64,000 nt of DNA, taken from Hymenopellis radicata. Taxonomy: Eukaryota > Basidiomycota > Agaricomycetes > Agaricales > Physalacriaceae. The stretch covers positions 1 through 64,000 of the forward strand of contig JADNRX010000038.1 in assembly GCA_015501595.1 (NCBI GenBank), written 5' to 3'. Below are positions 32,059 to 42,604 of the stretch, in pieces (positions within the stretch are counted from its first letter, which is position 1; the number at the start of each line of letters is the position of its first letter). The notes beneath the pieces were generated by a model. The model was not told the DNA's origin. It saw nothing but the letters and a program-made list of their open reading frames with translations, and did no database searches. A program made the position numbers and the translations under genes.

Positions 32059-33335
32059 TCAAAGGCCGACACCCGGTCGCTTTGGGAGAAGAACGACCTT
32101 GCGGGTTTCCTGAACAATCATACCCTCCTTACCAAAGTAGCGCTCGCTCTAAGACAGTTGTTAGTTAAAGGTCAGAATGACATTACAAGCAGTGACTATA
32201 CTTCAAAGCTCCACTGGTCGTTAGCGCGAACCCAGTTTCCTAAACCTTCGGTATATGTCCTCACTTCGAAGTCGAGAGGACCGCCATACACAGGAATATG
32301 GTCCCATGCATTCAAAAACTTGGCGACGAGGTCATCGTGCAAGTTGGAGATCCACTGCAGGGCACTGTGTATATCAAGACCCAGCTGGTGCATAACAACC
32401 GTAACGAGATTGTGTCCGTCATCGCCCCGGGATTGTCTGCGCCATACTAGTTAACATGAGAAATCCGAGAAGATATACCAGGAGGGCTGCGCACTCTACA
32501 TTGTATGAATAAATATCATTTCCAATGCATATCATGTCGTTGAGCGCTGTGAGCTCCTTGATAATCGGGTCGTCCATGACCGTATCCGGGAGGTTGAGGT
32601 GTACCTCGTTAATGACACACGTAGACTTTACTCCATCGGTGTCCCTGCGGATTTCAAAGTAGCTCTCGATGTCACGGATGTGGTGCGTGCTCCGGTCGAC
32701 CGCCTGCTGCACGACAGCGTCGGTGTACAGCTGGAACGTGTCTATGAAACGCTTCTGTGCTGTGCGTGTAGCGGTGCGGATGGCATTCGACCAGAACCTA
32801 CGGAAGGTGCCAGGTGTCAAGAACGACGATGTAGGTAGTATGGCCGAGAAGACATACGACCGTGTTACTTCACCGCCAATCCATTCTCCTGCGGGACGGG
32901 GCTTGTGAGGGTTGCGCAGAGCATCCATGACACAGTCCATCTGGCGACGCGCAGTCTCATTATCTGCAACATCAGAATGCTCGTCTATGATGACGAACAG
33001 GTTCATCAATTCGCAGCCAATGCGGCATCCATCTAGAACGCTCAGGAAGGTTTGTCCCAAGCGAGACGCGTACCTCTGTCCAGGAGGGGATACCCAAGTG
33101 AAGCTAGCAAGCCTTGAGCAGGTAATGAGCCTACGTTCCTTTGGCCCCATGACGCATTCAACTTACTGAGGTTGCAAAGGTTAACCGCCTTTTGTGCCTT
33201 AGGACTGAAGGCCTTGAAGCCCTCGCACCATTCCTGCGACTCCTTCTTGCACTGCTCATAGAAAGGGTTGATGCGGCGAGGCCAGGGCCAGTTCCTGAGT
33301 GTGTTGGGGAGACAGAAGACGACTTCGTTAGACAT
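32059..33335 (-). CDS. Sesquiterpene synthase A (class I terpene cyclase)
   Basis: Cyclises farnesyl diphosphate to a sesquiterpene; the product cannot be told from sequence. Exons 33167-33335, 33074-33112, 32861-33032, 32495-32797, 32202-32436 and 32059-32148; five GT..AG introns of 41-63 nt; 335 aa. The Asp-rich metal motif is DEHSD (86-90). The NSE triad N220-D221..S224..E228 is in NDIYSYNVE, followed by QSRGDDGHN. The RY pair is R309-Y310 in SERYFG. The N-terminal [14 protein letters not shown] and length are normal for the Agaricomycete family. One codon shorter than copy B at [14 protein letters not shown] box lies 68 bp upstream. No P450 or oxidoreductase gene is adjacent, so no classical cluster. 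Confidence 0.92.
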
Positions 33336-33402
33336 GAAATGAGGTTGGATGTGGGCGTATGAGTACAGGATAGAATGAGAGGTTCAGGCCTTTCGCTTGC
33401 CG

Positions 33403-33409
33403 ATATATA
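33403..33409 (-). promoter_or_regulatory. TATA box of sesquiterpene synthase A
   Basis: TATATAT on the minus strand, 68 bp before the ATG. Copy B has a TATA box at nearly the same distance. Confidence 0.6.
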
Positions 33410-33419
33410 CCCCCGGTAA

Positions 33420-34090
33420 TCAGTGTAGGTACGAGGACTCGGAGACACGATGATGGTGGTCTTACGACAAGGTGCACATTCGGAGCCTATGAACACTATA
33501 ACCGTATCCGTGGATAACCTAAACGAGACCATAAGCTTGAGAAAGCGCTGCAACACTCCACGGAAGGCCTCCATGTACCCGTTCGTATGCCAATCGATCG
33601 GACGTGCGTCGTAGACCATAATGAGAGGACAAAGATGAGGGAAACCGACAAAGGAAAAAAGGTTAGTATTCGATCACGTGAAATGACCTCACGCGTATTA
33701 GTGTTCGAGTTCGAAGGGTGACGCTCTTTTTCCTACGACACGAACCCATCCAAGGGGCTCCTCATGTTTCTAGGGCCCGATGTTAAAAGCCGGTCCATGC
33801 GAGAGTATAATAGCAGAAAAACAATGATCGCGAGACAATGAGGGTTGTTTGGTCATGTTTATGTTCCGTATTACCTCCGCTATTGTTCCCAACTTGGGCA
33901 CCTTTTTGTGCTTACCGAGAACAATGCGCTTTGAGCTCAATGGCTCGGGTAAAGTGAGGGAAGTATAATAACGGGTCCTTGTGGAACGGGATTACTTGAC
34001 TTTCCTTCTTACACGACGACGACCGTCGACTAGAAACGACCTTGACGAACAACCTTGTATCCACTTCACTTGCATCAAACGCCTAATGAA
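33420..34090. other. Divergent intergenic region
   Basis: Between synthase A and the acidic protein gene. TATAATA at 33964-33970 could serve the rightward gene. No coding feature recognised. Confidence 0.4.
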
Positions 34091-34097
34091 CTCGACA

Positions 34098-35507
34098 ATG
34101 AACACAATAACCAGTGAGTAACTCGTATAACATCTAATGAACCTTACTTGACTTGACATGTTTTTAGACGAGCCAGCGCTGAAAAGAAAAGCGCGTATAC
34201 ATGCACGCCGACACGCTCGCATCTCATCCAGTGTCCCGCTGTCTATGATAGCAGAGGAGGAGGATGCAGCCAACCTCAGCTCGAGTTCCAGCTCATCCAG
34301 CTACGACTCCAGAGCCGCCCTCAAGTCCCGCAGACGCCGGGCAAATATTATCTCGGATTCCTTCAACGTGACTTTCACACAAGTTACATATCCATTCCCC
34401 CATCCCCCACTTCCGACGCCCACTTCCTTCCCGCCTGCGTTGTCGTGTCCCTCCTCTCCATCCTCATCATACTCGTCTCCCTCATCTTCCCCATCATCTC
34501 ATACCAGCAGTCTCCCCACCAGTCCTGAACCTTGGACGTGCGATGCGGACGACGACGACGACGTTTCTACCCTCTCCTGCACCAAGCCTCTCGTCATCAA
34601 CAAAAGGTGCAGCGATGAGCCAATGGAGGACCTCGATCTCGAGGACGAGTACCACTATTATACCCAGGAGTTCAACAAAATCATCTCCCTTGCATCGCTC
34701 TATTCTTCCATGGAGAATCAACCTCCGCGCCCAGAATCTGTCTGCACTATCCCTGCCCCCCGTTCCAGACCCAAGTCACTCACCATTGTCCGCCCACCAC
34801 CGCGCACTAGCTTGCCTGTACCGGCGGACATCAACGAAGATGACGAGGATGTCTTGATGTACTACATGGACGACTCCGACCTCAGCTCCGGCAGCGTATA
34901 CTCCACAAACTCTCTTTCGCCTCAGGAGGACGAAGAGGATGCCGAAGACTGCTCTTCAAACGTCTCGCTCGTTGATTTCGAGTTTGAGATGGACCCCTCT
35001 GTACGGCTGCGCCTCCCGCTTTCCCTCCCGTGTTCGCCCATTGACTTGGAAGCCGAGATCCGGGAGGGCCTCGAGGAGCTGCGCGCCAAGGAGGACAACG
35101 CGACGACCGAGTCGTCGTCGTGGTCATTTGAAGAGGAGCTCCGGCATGATATGGGAGGCCATACGCTCAAGAGCAAATGGAGCGCGTCGACGCTGGGCTC
35201 GGTGAAGGAGAAATCGACAACGTCCCTTGCGAGCAGGGTTCTCCCGTACTTCAGCCCGAAAAAGCGTCGCGGGTTCTCGTTTAGGAGTAACGGAGTGCCC
35301 TCGCCTTCGACGCCATCGAGCATGCTGTTCCCGCAGTCGCCCAGGGCATCCAAGGTTGACGTGTCGCCGAGGGTCTCCAGGGAGGGTCCAAAGGTTCGAC
35401 GCAGAGGGAGCACGAGTACCAATGCGAGCGCGGATAGCGGTGACAGCAACGCAAGCTCTGGGCTTCGACGGAAGCCGATTCCCATCGAACTGTTTTTGAA
35501 GGCTTGA
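34098..35507 (+). CDS. Disordered, serine/acidic-rich protein of unknown function
   Basis: Exon 1 is only 16 coding nt (34098-34113, MNTIT), followed by a 54-nt intron (GTGAGT..TTTTTAG) and exon 2 34168-35507; 451 aa. The ATG at 34158 lies inside this intron and is not used in this model. The protein has a basic start (KRKARIHARRHARI), serine and proline runs, an Asp run, acidic patches, a central YTQEFNKIISLASLY, and a C-terminal Ser/Arg-rich tail (RVLPYFSPKKRRGFSFR; GLRRKPIPIELFLKA). No catalytic domain, signal peptide or membrane segment. The tail looks like a phosphorylatable regulatory region; role unknown. Confidence 0.7.
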
Positions 35508-35704
35508 AGCCTGTTTATGATCATGACTACTTTATATTCCGATAATCACTGTAGCTCTATCAACAATACTTCGACCTTCTTTCGTACATATTTCATAGCA
35601 TCATAACAATTATTTACACTCATTACCTACACAACAATGCATTGCTTCCTTGATTACTTAACTTGAAGTTTGTATGGACTGGTAAGATATAGGCTATTGG
35701 TATA

Positions 35705-37085
35705 CTAGCGTCGAAGCTTAAAGGCATTAGTCCATAGGTATGGAGAACGATCAACAAGTACGAGCCGGACTCTGGGAGCCAAATAACGCGAAAACATCAG
35801 TAACAAAAAGTCCTTCACCTCAAGTCTATGGCACCGTTCGTTAAGTTCGTGGCCAGGAGATCTGTTTTCAGAAACTCCTGATAGGAATACGACCTCTAAC
35901 TCTTCCAAAAGTTCCAGCTTATTCAAACCCTCCAAGACCAAACTGCGCCACTCATGCCAGAAGTAGAGACGAGGCCCAGTCGGTCCGTACCAGTCCATGT
36001 TGATCTCAATTGTCACTTTTTCTATGCCACTCGAGATGCTAGCGTCTCTAAGCATCGAGGACCACCATGTGAGTATGTCTTTGGGGCGTCGGACTTGGCT
36101 GTCGACGGAGAAGACGAGGGAGGTGAGATTGCCAAGCGGGACAGCGTACCACCCCACGTTCGTAGAGCCTGAGTGAGGTCTCAAGTCACACGACGAAAAG
36201 GCTAAGCAACAAGGAGTTAGCAATCCGAAAATGATATGAGAAATGGACGATCGTACTGCTATCAACACCATGGAGCGCGATGTTCGTCAAGGTCGGGTAT
36301 CGAGAAACGGCGAGAAGGAACCTGACTGGCTGTGGAACTCGCTGTCCGTGCTTGCACGTCACGGCCATCTCCAATGACTGGAGTTGCTGGATGGAAAACA
36401 TGTGTCCGTCGACGATGCCGTCAACGAGATGGGAGGTGCCATTGTCATTCGACAGTGAAAGAGCAAGTGTGGCGATCTCTGGAAGGGAGCGATGGTGGCT
36501 GCCATCGCATGGCCATTTCAGGTCCTCCGCGGAGCACGAAATGATACGGACGTGCTTCAGCTCAGTAAACTGCGCGAAGAAGGAACAAAACGATGCACTG
36601 CGTGGAGACGGGATTGCCGTCAACGTGAGGGAGACGAGACGCCATCGGAAGCTGCCCATCGTGGAGAGGACTCCCGACAATGATACCGGTAACTCGTCGT
36701 CATGGTCGTGGTCCTTGACGCGATGCTCCTCCGCAAAGGACATATGCACTTGCCCGACTTTCGTCAAGAGACGCAACGCTCGACTGAATACCGGGCATTG
36801 GAACACAGAGATATCCATGTCAATGCAACGCACCACGTTTTTCAGCGCGTCGATGTCGTCCAAGAGTTGACAGAGTATCGCTAAGCATGGGACGGTGTGG
36901 CGCAATTTCATGTCGTGCCATAAATGTGCGCGGGTGATGGCGAAGAATTGACGAGAGACTGTGAGGCATTTAAATAGTGCGCCTCTGAAGTTCTGTAGTC
37001 GCAGCTGCTCGAGGATGCGATCGACAATCTCTACAGGCAACATATGTAAGTGGAAGTGATTGAGAAAGTTGAGATTACACTGCAA
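35705..37085 (-). CDS. F-box protein copy 4 (diverged)
   Basis: Exons 36257-37085 and 35705-36201 with a 55-nt phase-1 intron (GTACGA..GCTTAG) at the position conserved in the family. 441 aa from 37085, or 427 aa from ATG 37043. The F-box-like region is LPVEIVDRILEQLRLQNFRG then CLTVSRQFFAITRAHLW. The middle includes FAQFTELKHVRI and VDGHMFSIQQLQSLEM, matching the AGHLFSLKRLRTLE block of the other copies. Exon 2 has LVFSVDSQVRRPKDILTWW, EKVTIEI and VRLVLVDRS. It lacks the DRNV ending and has an extra C-terminal tail. Intact and only distantly related to copies 1-3, so an older duplicate. Confidence 0.8.
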
Positions 37086-37392
37086 CTTACTCCTAATAAA
37101 TCATATGAGTCCAATTGCAGGCTCTGATGCGCTGTCCTATCGTTACAGCAAGTTGACAACGATTTTGCCCTTTTGTGTACAAGAATCTGATGGGAAGCCG
37201 TGCAACCACGTTCATGGGTATTTTCGGGAGATCTTCTCCAGAAATATCCATTGGATCAAAGCTCCGCGTAGCTGTACTCCAGGGCGACCACGTTCGATAT
37301 GTGGCGGTGAGGAAAAATTAAAATCAATTATCAGATTGATTTAGAAGTTCAAGAATCAAGATACCCGCAACAAAACAAGCTGCGTATTGGTA

Positions 37393-37475
37393 TGAGTCGA
37401 CCCAGGTTCGAACTGAGGACCTCCTGTGCACACTGATTGTGAGACAGACGCGATAACCAACTACGCCATCGACCC
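37393..37475 (-). tRNA. tRNA-Val (anticodon CAC) with a ~10-nt intron
   Basis: The minus strand folds into a cloverleaf. Acceptor GGGTCGA pairs with TCGACTC (one G-T) plus discriminator A. The D arm is GCG/CGC with A-box TGGCGTAGTTGG. The anticodon stem TCTGT pairs with ACAGG only if about 10 nt after CTCACA are removed, leaving anticodon CAC. The T arm CTCAG-TTCGAAC-CTGGG pairs with one wobble and carries the B-box. A TTTT Pol III terminator follows within about 20 nt. Intron length (9-10 nt) and position are inferred from stem pairing. Confidence 0.75.
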
Positions 37476-37743
37476 ATGGAAAGCTGTGCTGACAGCATTC
37501 CGAGTCACCAGCTTCAAAGCAAATATCTCGGTCTATCCCCAATGAACCCGCCAGTGTTCCTTCGAGTTCTCGAATTCTCAGTCTTCATATGCTTTCAGAC
37601 TATCCGTGTTCACTGTTCTGATTCAAGCGAAAGGACCAGTGATCGGATCAGGATCAGATCATGACGTCACGGGACATCATCGACTTGTCGCGTAACATGA
37701 GAGGTGGTGGCCGGCAAGCGGCGGGTCACAAACCGATTATCGC

Positions 37744-39154
37744 GGCAAAGTAGGACCCGTGATTATCCTGCCAGAGGTCAAGCTGAAAGTCCCGACAAAT
37801 TTTTTCCTGCTAAGCAAAAAGGTCGGCTCGATATTAGTGCTTGGGGGTCGGCTGAGAAAATAAATAAAAAGAAAAGAAAAGAAAAAAGAAAAGAGAGAGA
37901 AAAGAAGAGAGAGAAAGGAAGAGATGTATAATAAATATAATGCAATCTTACCGTGGTTCTGGATGAGTCTTGGATGCGAACGATGCATGTGAGAGGTGCT
38001 GGACGCGAAACGTTGCCGCGCTTTCTGTTTTGGTGCCCGAGGCACAGCCGCAATCACTTGAGCAAGTTCGTGCTACCGTCAAGAATTTTGCTGTATTATT
38101 TCGACTTCATTAAAAAATCTGGGAAAGTCAAGAATCACTTATTATACCTATGGGATAGCGCTAATTTTTTTTGTTTGCTCATCCGACTTCTACAGCCTTT
38201 AAACAAAATGGCTGAACTTATGCGAGTGCTACCGTTCGGAGTTTGAATTTCCGATCAAATCGATTGTGCTACCGCACTTGCGCCTCGATTGCGCCTCTGG
38301 CACGAGCCACAGGTTTTGAGGACCTGTTATATTTGACACCAGAGATAGAATAATATCCAATGACTGTCTCCAGAAATTTCTCAGGCTCGCTGTTCACTGG
38401 ATCGGCTTGACACATGGATTGAAGCCTGCTTGAAGGTGCTTCGGGGTGATTGGGGCATTGAGAACACCCCCAAACAGTAGCATATTTTCTGCATTCAGGT
38501 GCCAAAATGCACCAGTTAGCATGCTCGGTGTCTTCATTTTACTGTTCTACACTAAGATACAATCTATGTTTGTTCCGAGTTCGGAGGCTCAGCGTGTGCG
38601 GCAGCAGTGACTGAATTGATGTACAGGAAGTGGAACTGTTACATGTTGAGTAGTAGACCGTGTGGTGAGCAGCGTGAGCATCCTAGTCGAATATTGAGGA
38701 TGGTCCGGCAATCGCGTTCAAATCGCGTACCGGACGCGAACATCTGGCCGTGGGAAGGATATGCCCGATTAAGGGCACACGAGGCATTTGAAACTCCGAA
38801 CGCTAGGCTAGGCTAGCACCCCCAAGCACCATCAGCGAGCCCAAAAGTCAGGTCAGGAGTCCCGACAAAATGCTCCTCGAGGCCGGAAGGTCTGATCCAC
38901 AGTCCCGACAATGCAGACAAAAAATGTCAGAAATTTGTGGATTTGGCACTCAAAATCGACCCTGACGCGTCCACTTACCATTTTTGGACGCACAAGGCAA
39001 AATGTTGTGTACCAAACTTACAAAAATCCCGATGTGAGACCCAGAGTCCCGACAAACCGTCCACAAACCGCCAACCAAAAGTCCCGACAAATTTTGCCAG
39101 AGGCCGAAATTTCTGGACTGACCTCTGACAGTATAATCACGGGTCCTGGCAAAG
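37744..39154. mobile_element. 1.4-kb inverted-repeat element with internal AGTCCCGACAA motifs
   Basis: Left-end GGACCCGTGATTATCCTGCC (after GGCAAAGTA) matches right-end reverse complement GGACCCGTGATTATACTGTC (after CTTTGCCA), and both continue AGAGGTCA. AGTCCCGACAA occurs near 37788, 38858, 38901, 39044 and 39080. It also contains a purine tract at 37857-37925. No coding capacity recognised, so a non-autonomous element. Exact ends and target duplication not determined. Confidence 0.6.
37857..37925. repeat. A/G-only low-complexity tract
   Basis: About 65 nt of nearly pure AAAAGAAAAGAGAGAG-type sequence. Confidence 0.85.
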
Positions 39155-39159
39155 TAAAT

Positions 39160-40560
39160 TCCGTCATTTTAATGTTACTTATAGATATACTACGGTCCGG
39201 GGTTAACGTCATCAATGCATTGTCGAAATGGCCCGTTTGAGACTTTCTCACTTGATCCTGCCAGCGCACTAAGAGAACGGCGAACATGATTTTTAGGTCG
39301 ACAAATTCAGCCCCATCTCCGGCTGTGTGTCTTCGAAGCTGGAGTTGAGGAATCAGGGTTTCGTGATGGAAAGGCGCGCTTTCAACACGATAATCAAAAT
39401 GCAGGTCCTCGAAATTTGAACCAATGCGGACGTCGCGGCCTCTTTACGATTCTTCTAATCTAGTTATATCTGTTCCTGAGGCGTGCCACGTATGTCAAGA
39501 ATTTCGCGGTCTCCATAGCCTATAGGTTCATTGTAGTGTATCCGATGGGTGCTGTCAGGATACGTGGCGCAGATCACGCTAAATCGGACGGCGCGTCGGA
39601 AGCAATTGACTGAATATATGATATCGCAAATTGCTGGGAAATACGGATTACTGTAAGGCGGCCTCCACGGAAGGTGACAGGTCGGATAATCGAGCGGCTG
39701 GTGGTTCACACAGTTTAGCGACGTGTTACTGTGGAGGCAGAGAAATTGACAAGCGTACTCACAAGGCATTTCGTTACGCGCCTCAACACCATAGAAACTT
39801 ATTGCTGGTGACCCTTTGTAAGACTCCTGCTTGCGTGAAGACGTGTCGTCGCGTTCACACGAACTTCAAGTTGGTGGGATCGGTGAGGTGCCACCTGGAA
39901 GCTAGGTGAAAGCGAACGTACCCACAATTGCTGTCCAGACCTTATTTTCTTTCAACTGATGTTCGACATCATTTGGGAATGTTGATGCTGATATCTAGGT
40001 CCAAGTGAGTTTGCCTGGCCTGGATACTGTACGAGCCCTGATGTAACAGCACTCCCCACAGAGGAACCGTCCAAGTCCTGTAAGTAACATACTCGGTGTC
40101 TACCCGTGGAAGTGCTGCGCGGAGGAGTATACATACCACAACCCAGCCTTGAATGTTGTAGGCCGGTAACGTCCATAATGAGCCCCAGGCTCCGACCCGC
40201 GTCTTGTCATCATGTAGATCGTGCACGCCATCCTCGTCGATGGGTCGCCGTCCGTGAAGTGAACCATCTTAGCAGGGGGTTGTGATTCCGGACTGGAGAT
40301 GCGAGTGTCCGGGTCTGATGTTTTCTCGTCCATGATGAAAGTGACTGAAAGAGAGGAATGTTTTCAGCATGTCGACGGGAGGTAGATGGCATCCAAGAAC
40401 ACAGAATAGTACATAGGGGCCAAGCCTTCGGGCAAATCCACAAAAGTTACAGTGTGCAAAGAGCCCTTTTCATGGAATGTAAGCGGAAATTGAGGGATTA
40501 ATGAGCTAAGACACACCCGAAGATGATGCCTAAAGCATTCTCGTGTTTCGACGCACCCTA
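39160..40560. other. 1.4 kb without a recognised gene
   Basis: Minus-strand frames at 39969-40333 and 40364-40651 (for example FHEKGSLHTVTFVDLPEGLA) are open but unassigned; possibly a decayed gene between mobile elements. Confidence 0.3.
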
Positions 40561-40568
40561 GTTGAATA

Positions 40569-40826
40569 TACTGTAGCGTTTCAACCATAACTTCGTGGCC
40601 TGTGACCCGATATGGTGTGAACCTACAGCGAACAGCTTCGCGATCAGGCACAAAGGCAGGAATTACCCAATTGGGACATGCCCGCCGTTAGGCGGGCCCG
40701 AAAATTTCCTTTTTGAGCGAGGTGACCCTGAAAATGCTGGCCGTGATGCAATATCTAGTATGTATAGCTTCGCTTCATGAGGCCCCGTGATCCAATATGA
40801 GAATTAACGGTTGAAACGCTACAGTA
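40569..40826. mobile_element. MITE-like element, ~258 bp
   Basis: Perfect 18-bp terminal inverted repeat TACTGTAGCGTTTCAACC at 40569-40586 and, inverted, 40809-40826. No coding capacity. Target duplication not clear. Confidence 0.65.
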
Positions 40827-40948
40827 TGTACCGACTATTGAAGCTGTTAGCACTGATTTACGCGAATCCTAAGTCCTATAAACGCACCATGATTTTGCTC
40901 AGCTCTTTTCGGGAATTGCTCACTTAAACGGCTCGCAGTTCCAGAGGC

Positions 40949-41585
40949 CTACTTGTGAGTACGGGCCTTGGCTGCCAAATCGATGGCCTGTTTGCACTTG
41001 TTTGGTGTCTGCCAAATGACGCGAAGTGATGGCAAACTCACCTTTCAGAGACTTCTGGGGATATTCTCGCATACATTTAGCTGTCATAAATATTCTAGAG
41101 TAAGTATAATGTCCTTGCCATAGAATAATGACCAACATCTGCTGTGGAGGCCTTGACCCGACGTCCAAAGCCATTGACGTGACTGATCGACATGCCTCAA
41201 CATGCCTGATCGCACGCTGATCCACAACAACTTGCAGACCGAGTAGCACCACGCACACTCACTCAATACAGCTCAAACAACTTGCATCAATCTCCGATGA
41301 TAAATACACATGCAGCCCTGGGAGCAGAATTTTCTTAAATGCTCGCAAAAAATTTGGCATTTCCAACATTGATCCAACTACGAAGAAAGACAAAATTCTA
41401 CTCCCAGGGCTGCATTCTAAATATGTTTCTGAACATTTTTTATCTATGGAAGTTGTGGATCTGGCATCGTGTTGGACCCCCACAGAGTCCACAAGATTCA
41501 TGCCATGAAATCAGTGGAACAAACAAGTGCAAATAGGCCGTGGATTTGGGTGCCAAGGCCCGTACTCACTACTTGGTACAAAATC
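40949..41585. repeat. Foldback structure, ~60-bp inverted arms
   Basis: Arm 40949-41005 and the reverse complement of 41524-41585 share GTGAGTACGGGCCTTGG, CAAATC, GGCCT, and TTTGCACTTGTTTG. It contains a nested inverted repeat at 41310-41415. Confidence 0.7.
41310..41415. repeat. Nested short inverted repeat, 106 bp
   Basis: ATGCAGCCCTGGGAG-C-AGAATTTT at 41310-41333 and its inverse at 41392-41415, with one mismatch in 24 bp. Confidence 0.8.
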
Positions 41586-41612
41586 ATCGCAGTCGGACAT
41601 ACTGAGTTGGTC

Positions 41613-42313
41613 ACCGAGCGTACCCAGATGAAGCGATTACGAGCTGCTCGTCGTTGAGCTTCGTAGCGCCAACATTGTCACGTAACGCGTCGCCAAGGCG
41701 GGCTGAGGTGTCTCCCATCCCAATAGATGCACAGTGGGGGGCATCGACACAGATGCCGTTATTGGATGGCAGGAGTTTCTCCGCGAAAGGAACAGGTCTA
41801 AACAAATCCTGCTCCGACTGTTGAGCGCGTTAGTGGCTGATCCGACTGTGAGCCCTACAAATCGTCGCAGTTGGAGACATGAACCTAGCCAAAGGCACAT
41901 ATGATCAGTGAACTCGCAATTGCTGCCACCGATTCGGACAGCGTGCACGTCGTCCAAGATAATGCACACGTCGTCATGAAGAATGTCGAGTCGATTTTCT
42001 GCAGAGATGTTGTTGCGTCGCTGCCGTTGCGTGATACAAGCCAGAATAGTACAGAGACATCCCACATTGCAATATGAGGAGAATCAATCTAAATAGAGGT
42101 AGAGGTGTACACGAGAATACTATAGACTTTTCAAATGAACACGGTACCTTTCTTGTAGTCGACCGCCTGCTTCACAGAAATCCTGCGGGACGTCAACTGA
42201 TGACGAACCAGAAGGACTGGAAGGACCGGAGTTGGGTGAGCGACGCGTATCCCAGTATCAGCCCCGCGAGAGCCATGATAACGTTGAGGGAACGGTAAAG
42301 CGGAGAGTGTCAT
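41613..42313 (-). pseudogene. Unrecognised multi-exon gene or relic
   Basis: Three coding-like blocks lie on the minus strand in different frames: a membrane segment SLNVIMALAGLILGYASLTQ with FWFVIS (about 42190-42300), RLDILHDDVCIILDDVHAVR with FTDHMCLWLG (about 41880-41995), and LLPSNNGICVDAPHCASIGM with KLNDEQLVIASSGYAR (about 41610-41775). Composition and the DEQLVIASSGYAR-like ending look genuinely coding, but I cannot place introns convincingly and do not recognise the family. Either a spliced membrane protein or a decayed one. Confidence 0.35.
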
Positions 42314-42604
42314 TGGTAATGATGGAGGGATGGCTTATGTGAACGAACAATAACACGAAAACGGTGAGAACAAAAAGGAGTACTTAGAACGATGAGAGCC
42401 GACGCGTGGCATGATAGGCGGGAAGCTCGGACCGTTAACATTTCGATCGCGGACCGTGGACGTTCATGATTGCATAATATGACCGCAATGAAACGATCTA
42501 TGACCGCACAGGAACGAAAAAAAAACACCATGGGTATACACAAACCTAAATCGGTTTGTGAATCATGGACGCTCCGCTTCTGCGTGTTCTCCTGCTCTAC
42601 TCTC

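Noticed and set aside
34158..34167. Start codon at 34158 for the acidic protein
   Set aside because: This ATG lies inside a GTGAGT..TTTTTAG intron; joining the upstream ATG at 34098 gives a consistent phase.
34922..35524. 200-codon minus-strand frame
   Set aside because: Mirror of the serine-rich plus-strand gene at 34098-35507; leucine/arginine/serine-biased with no motifs.
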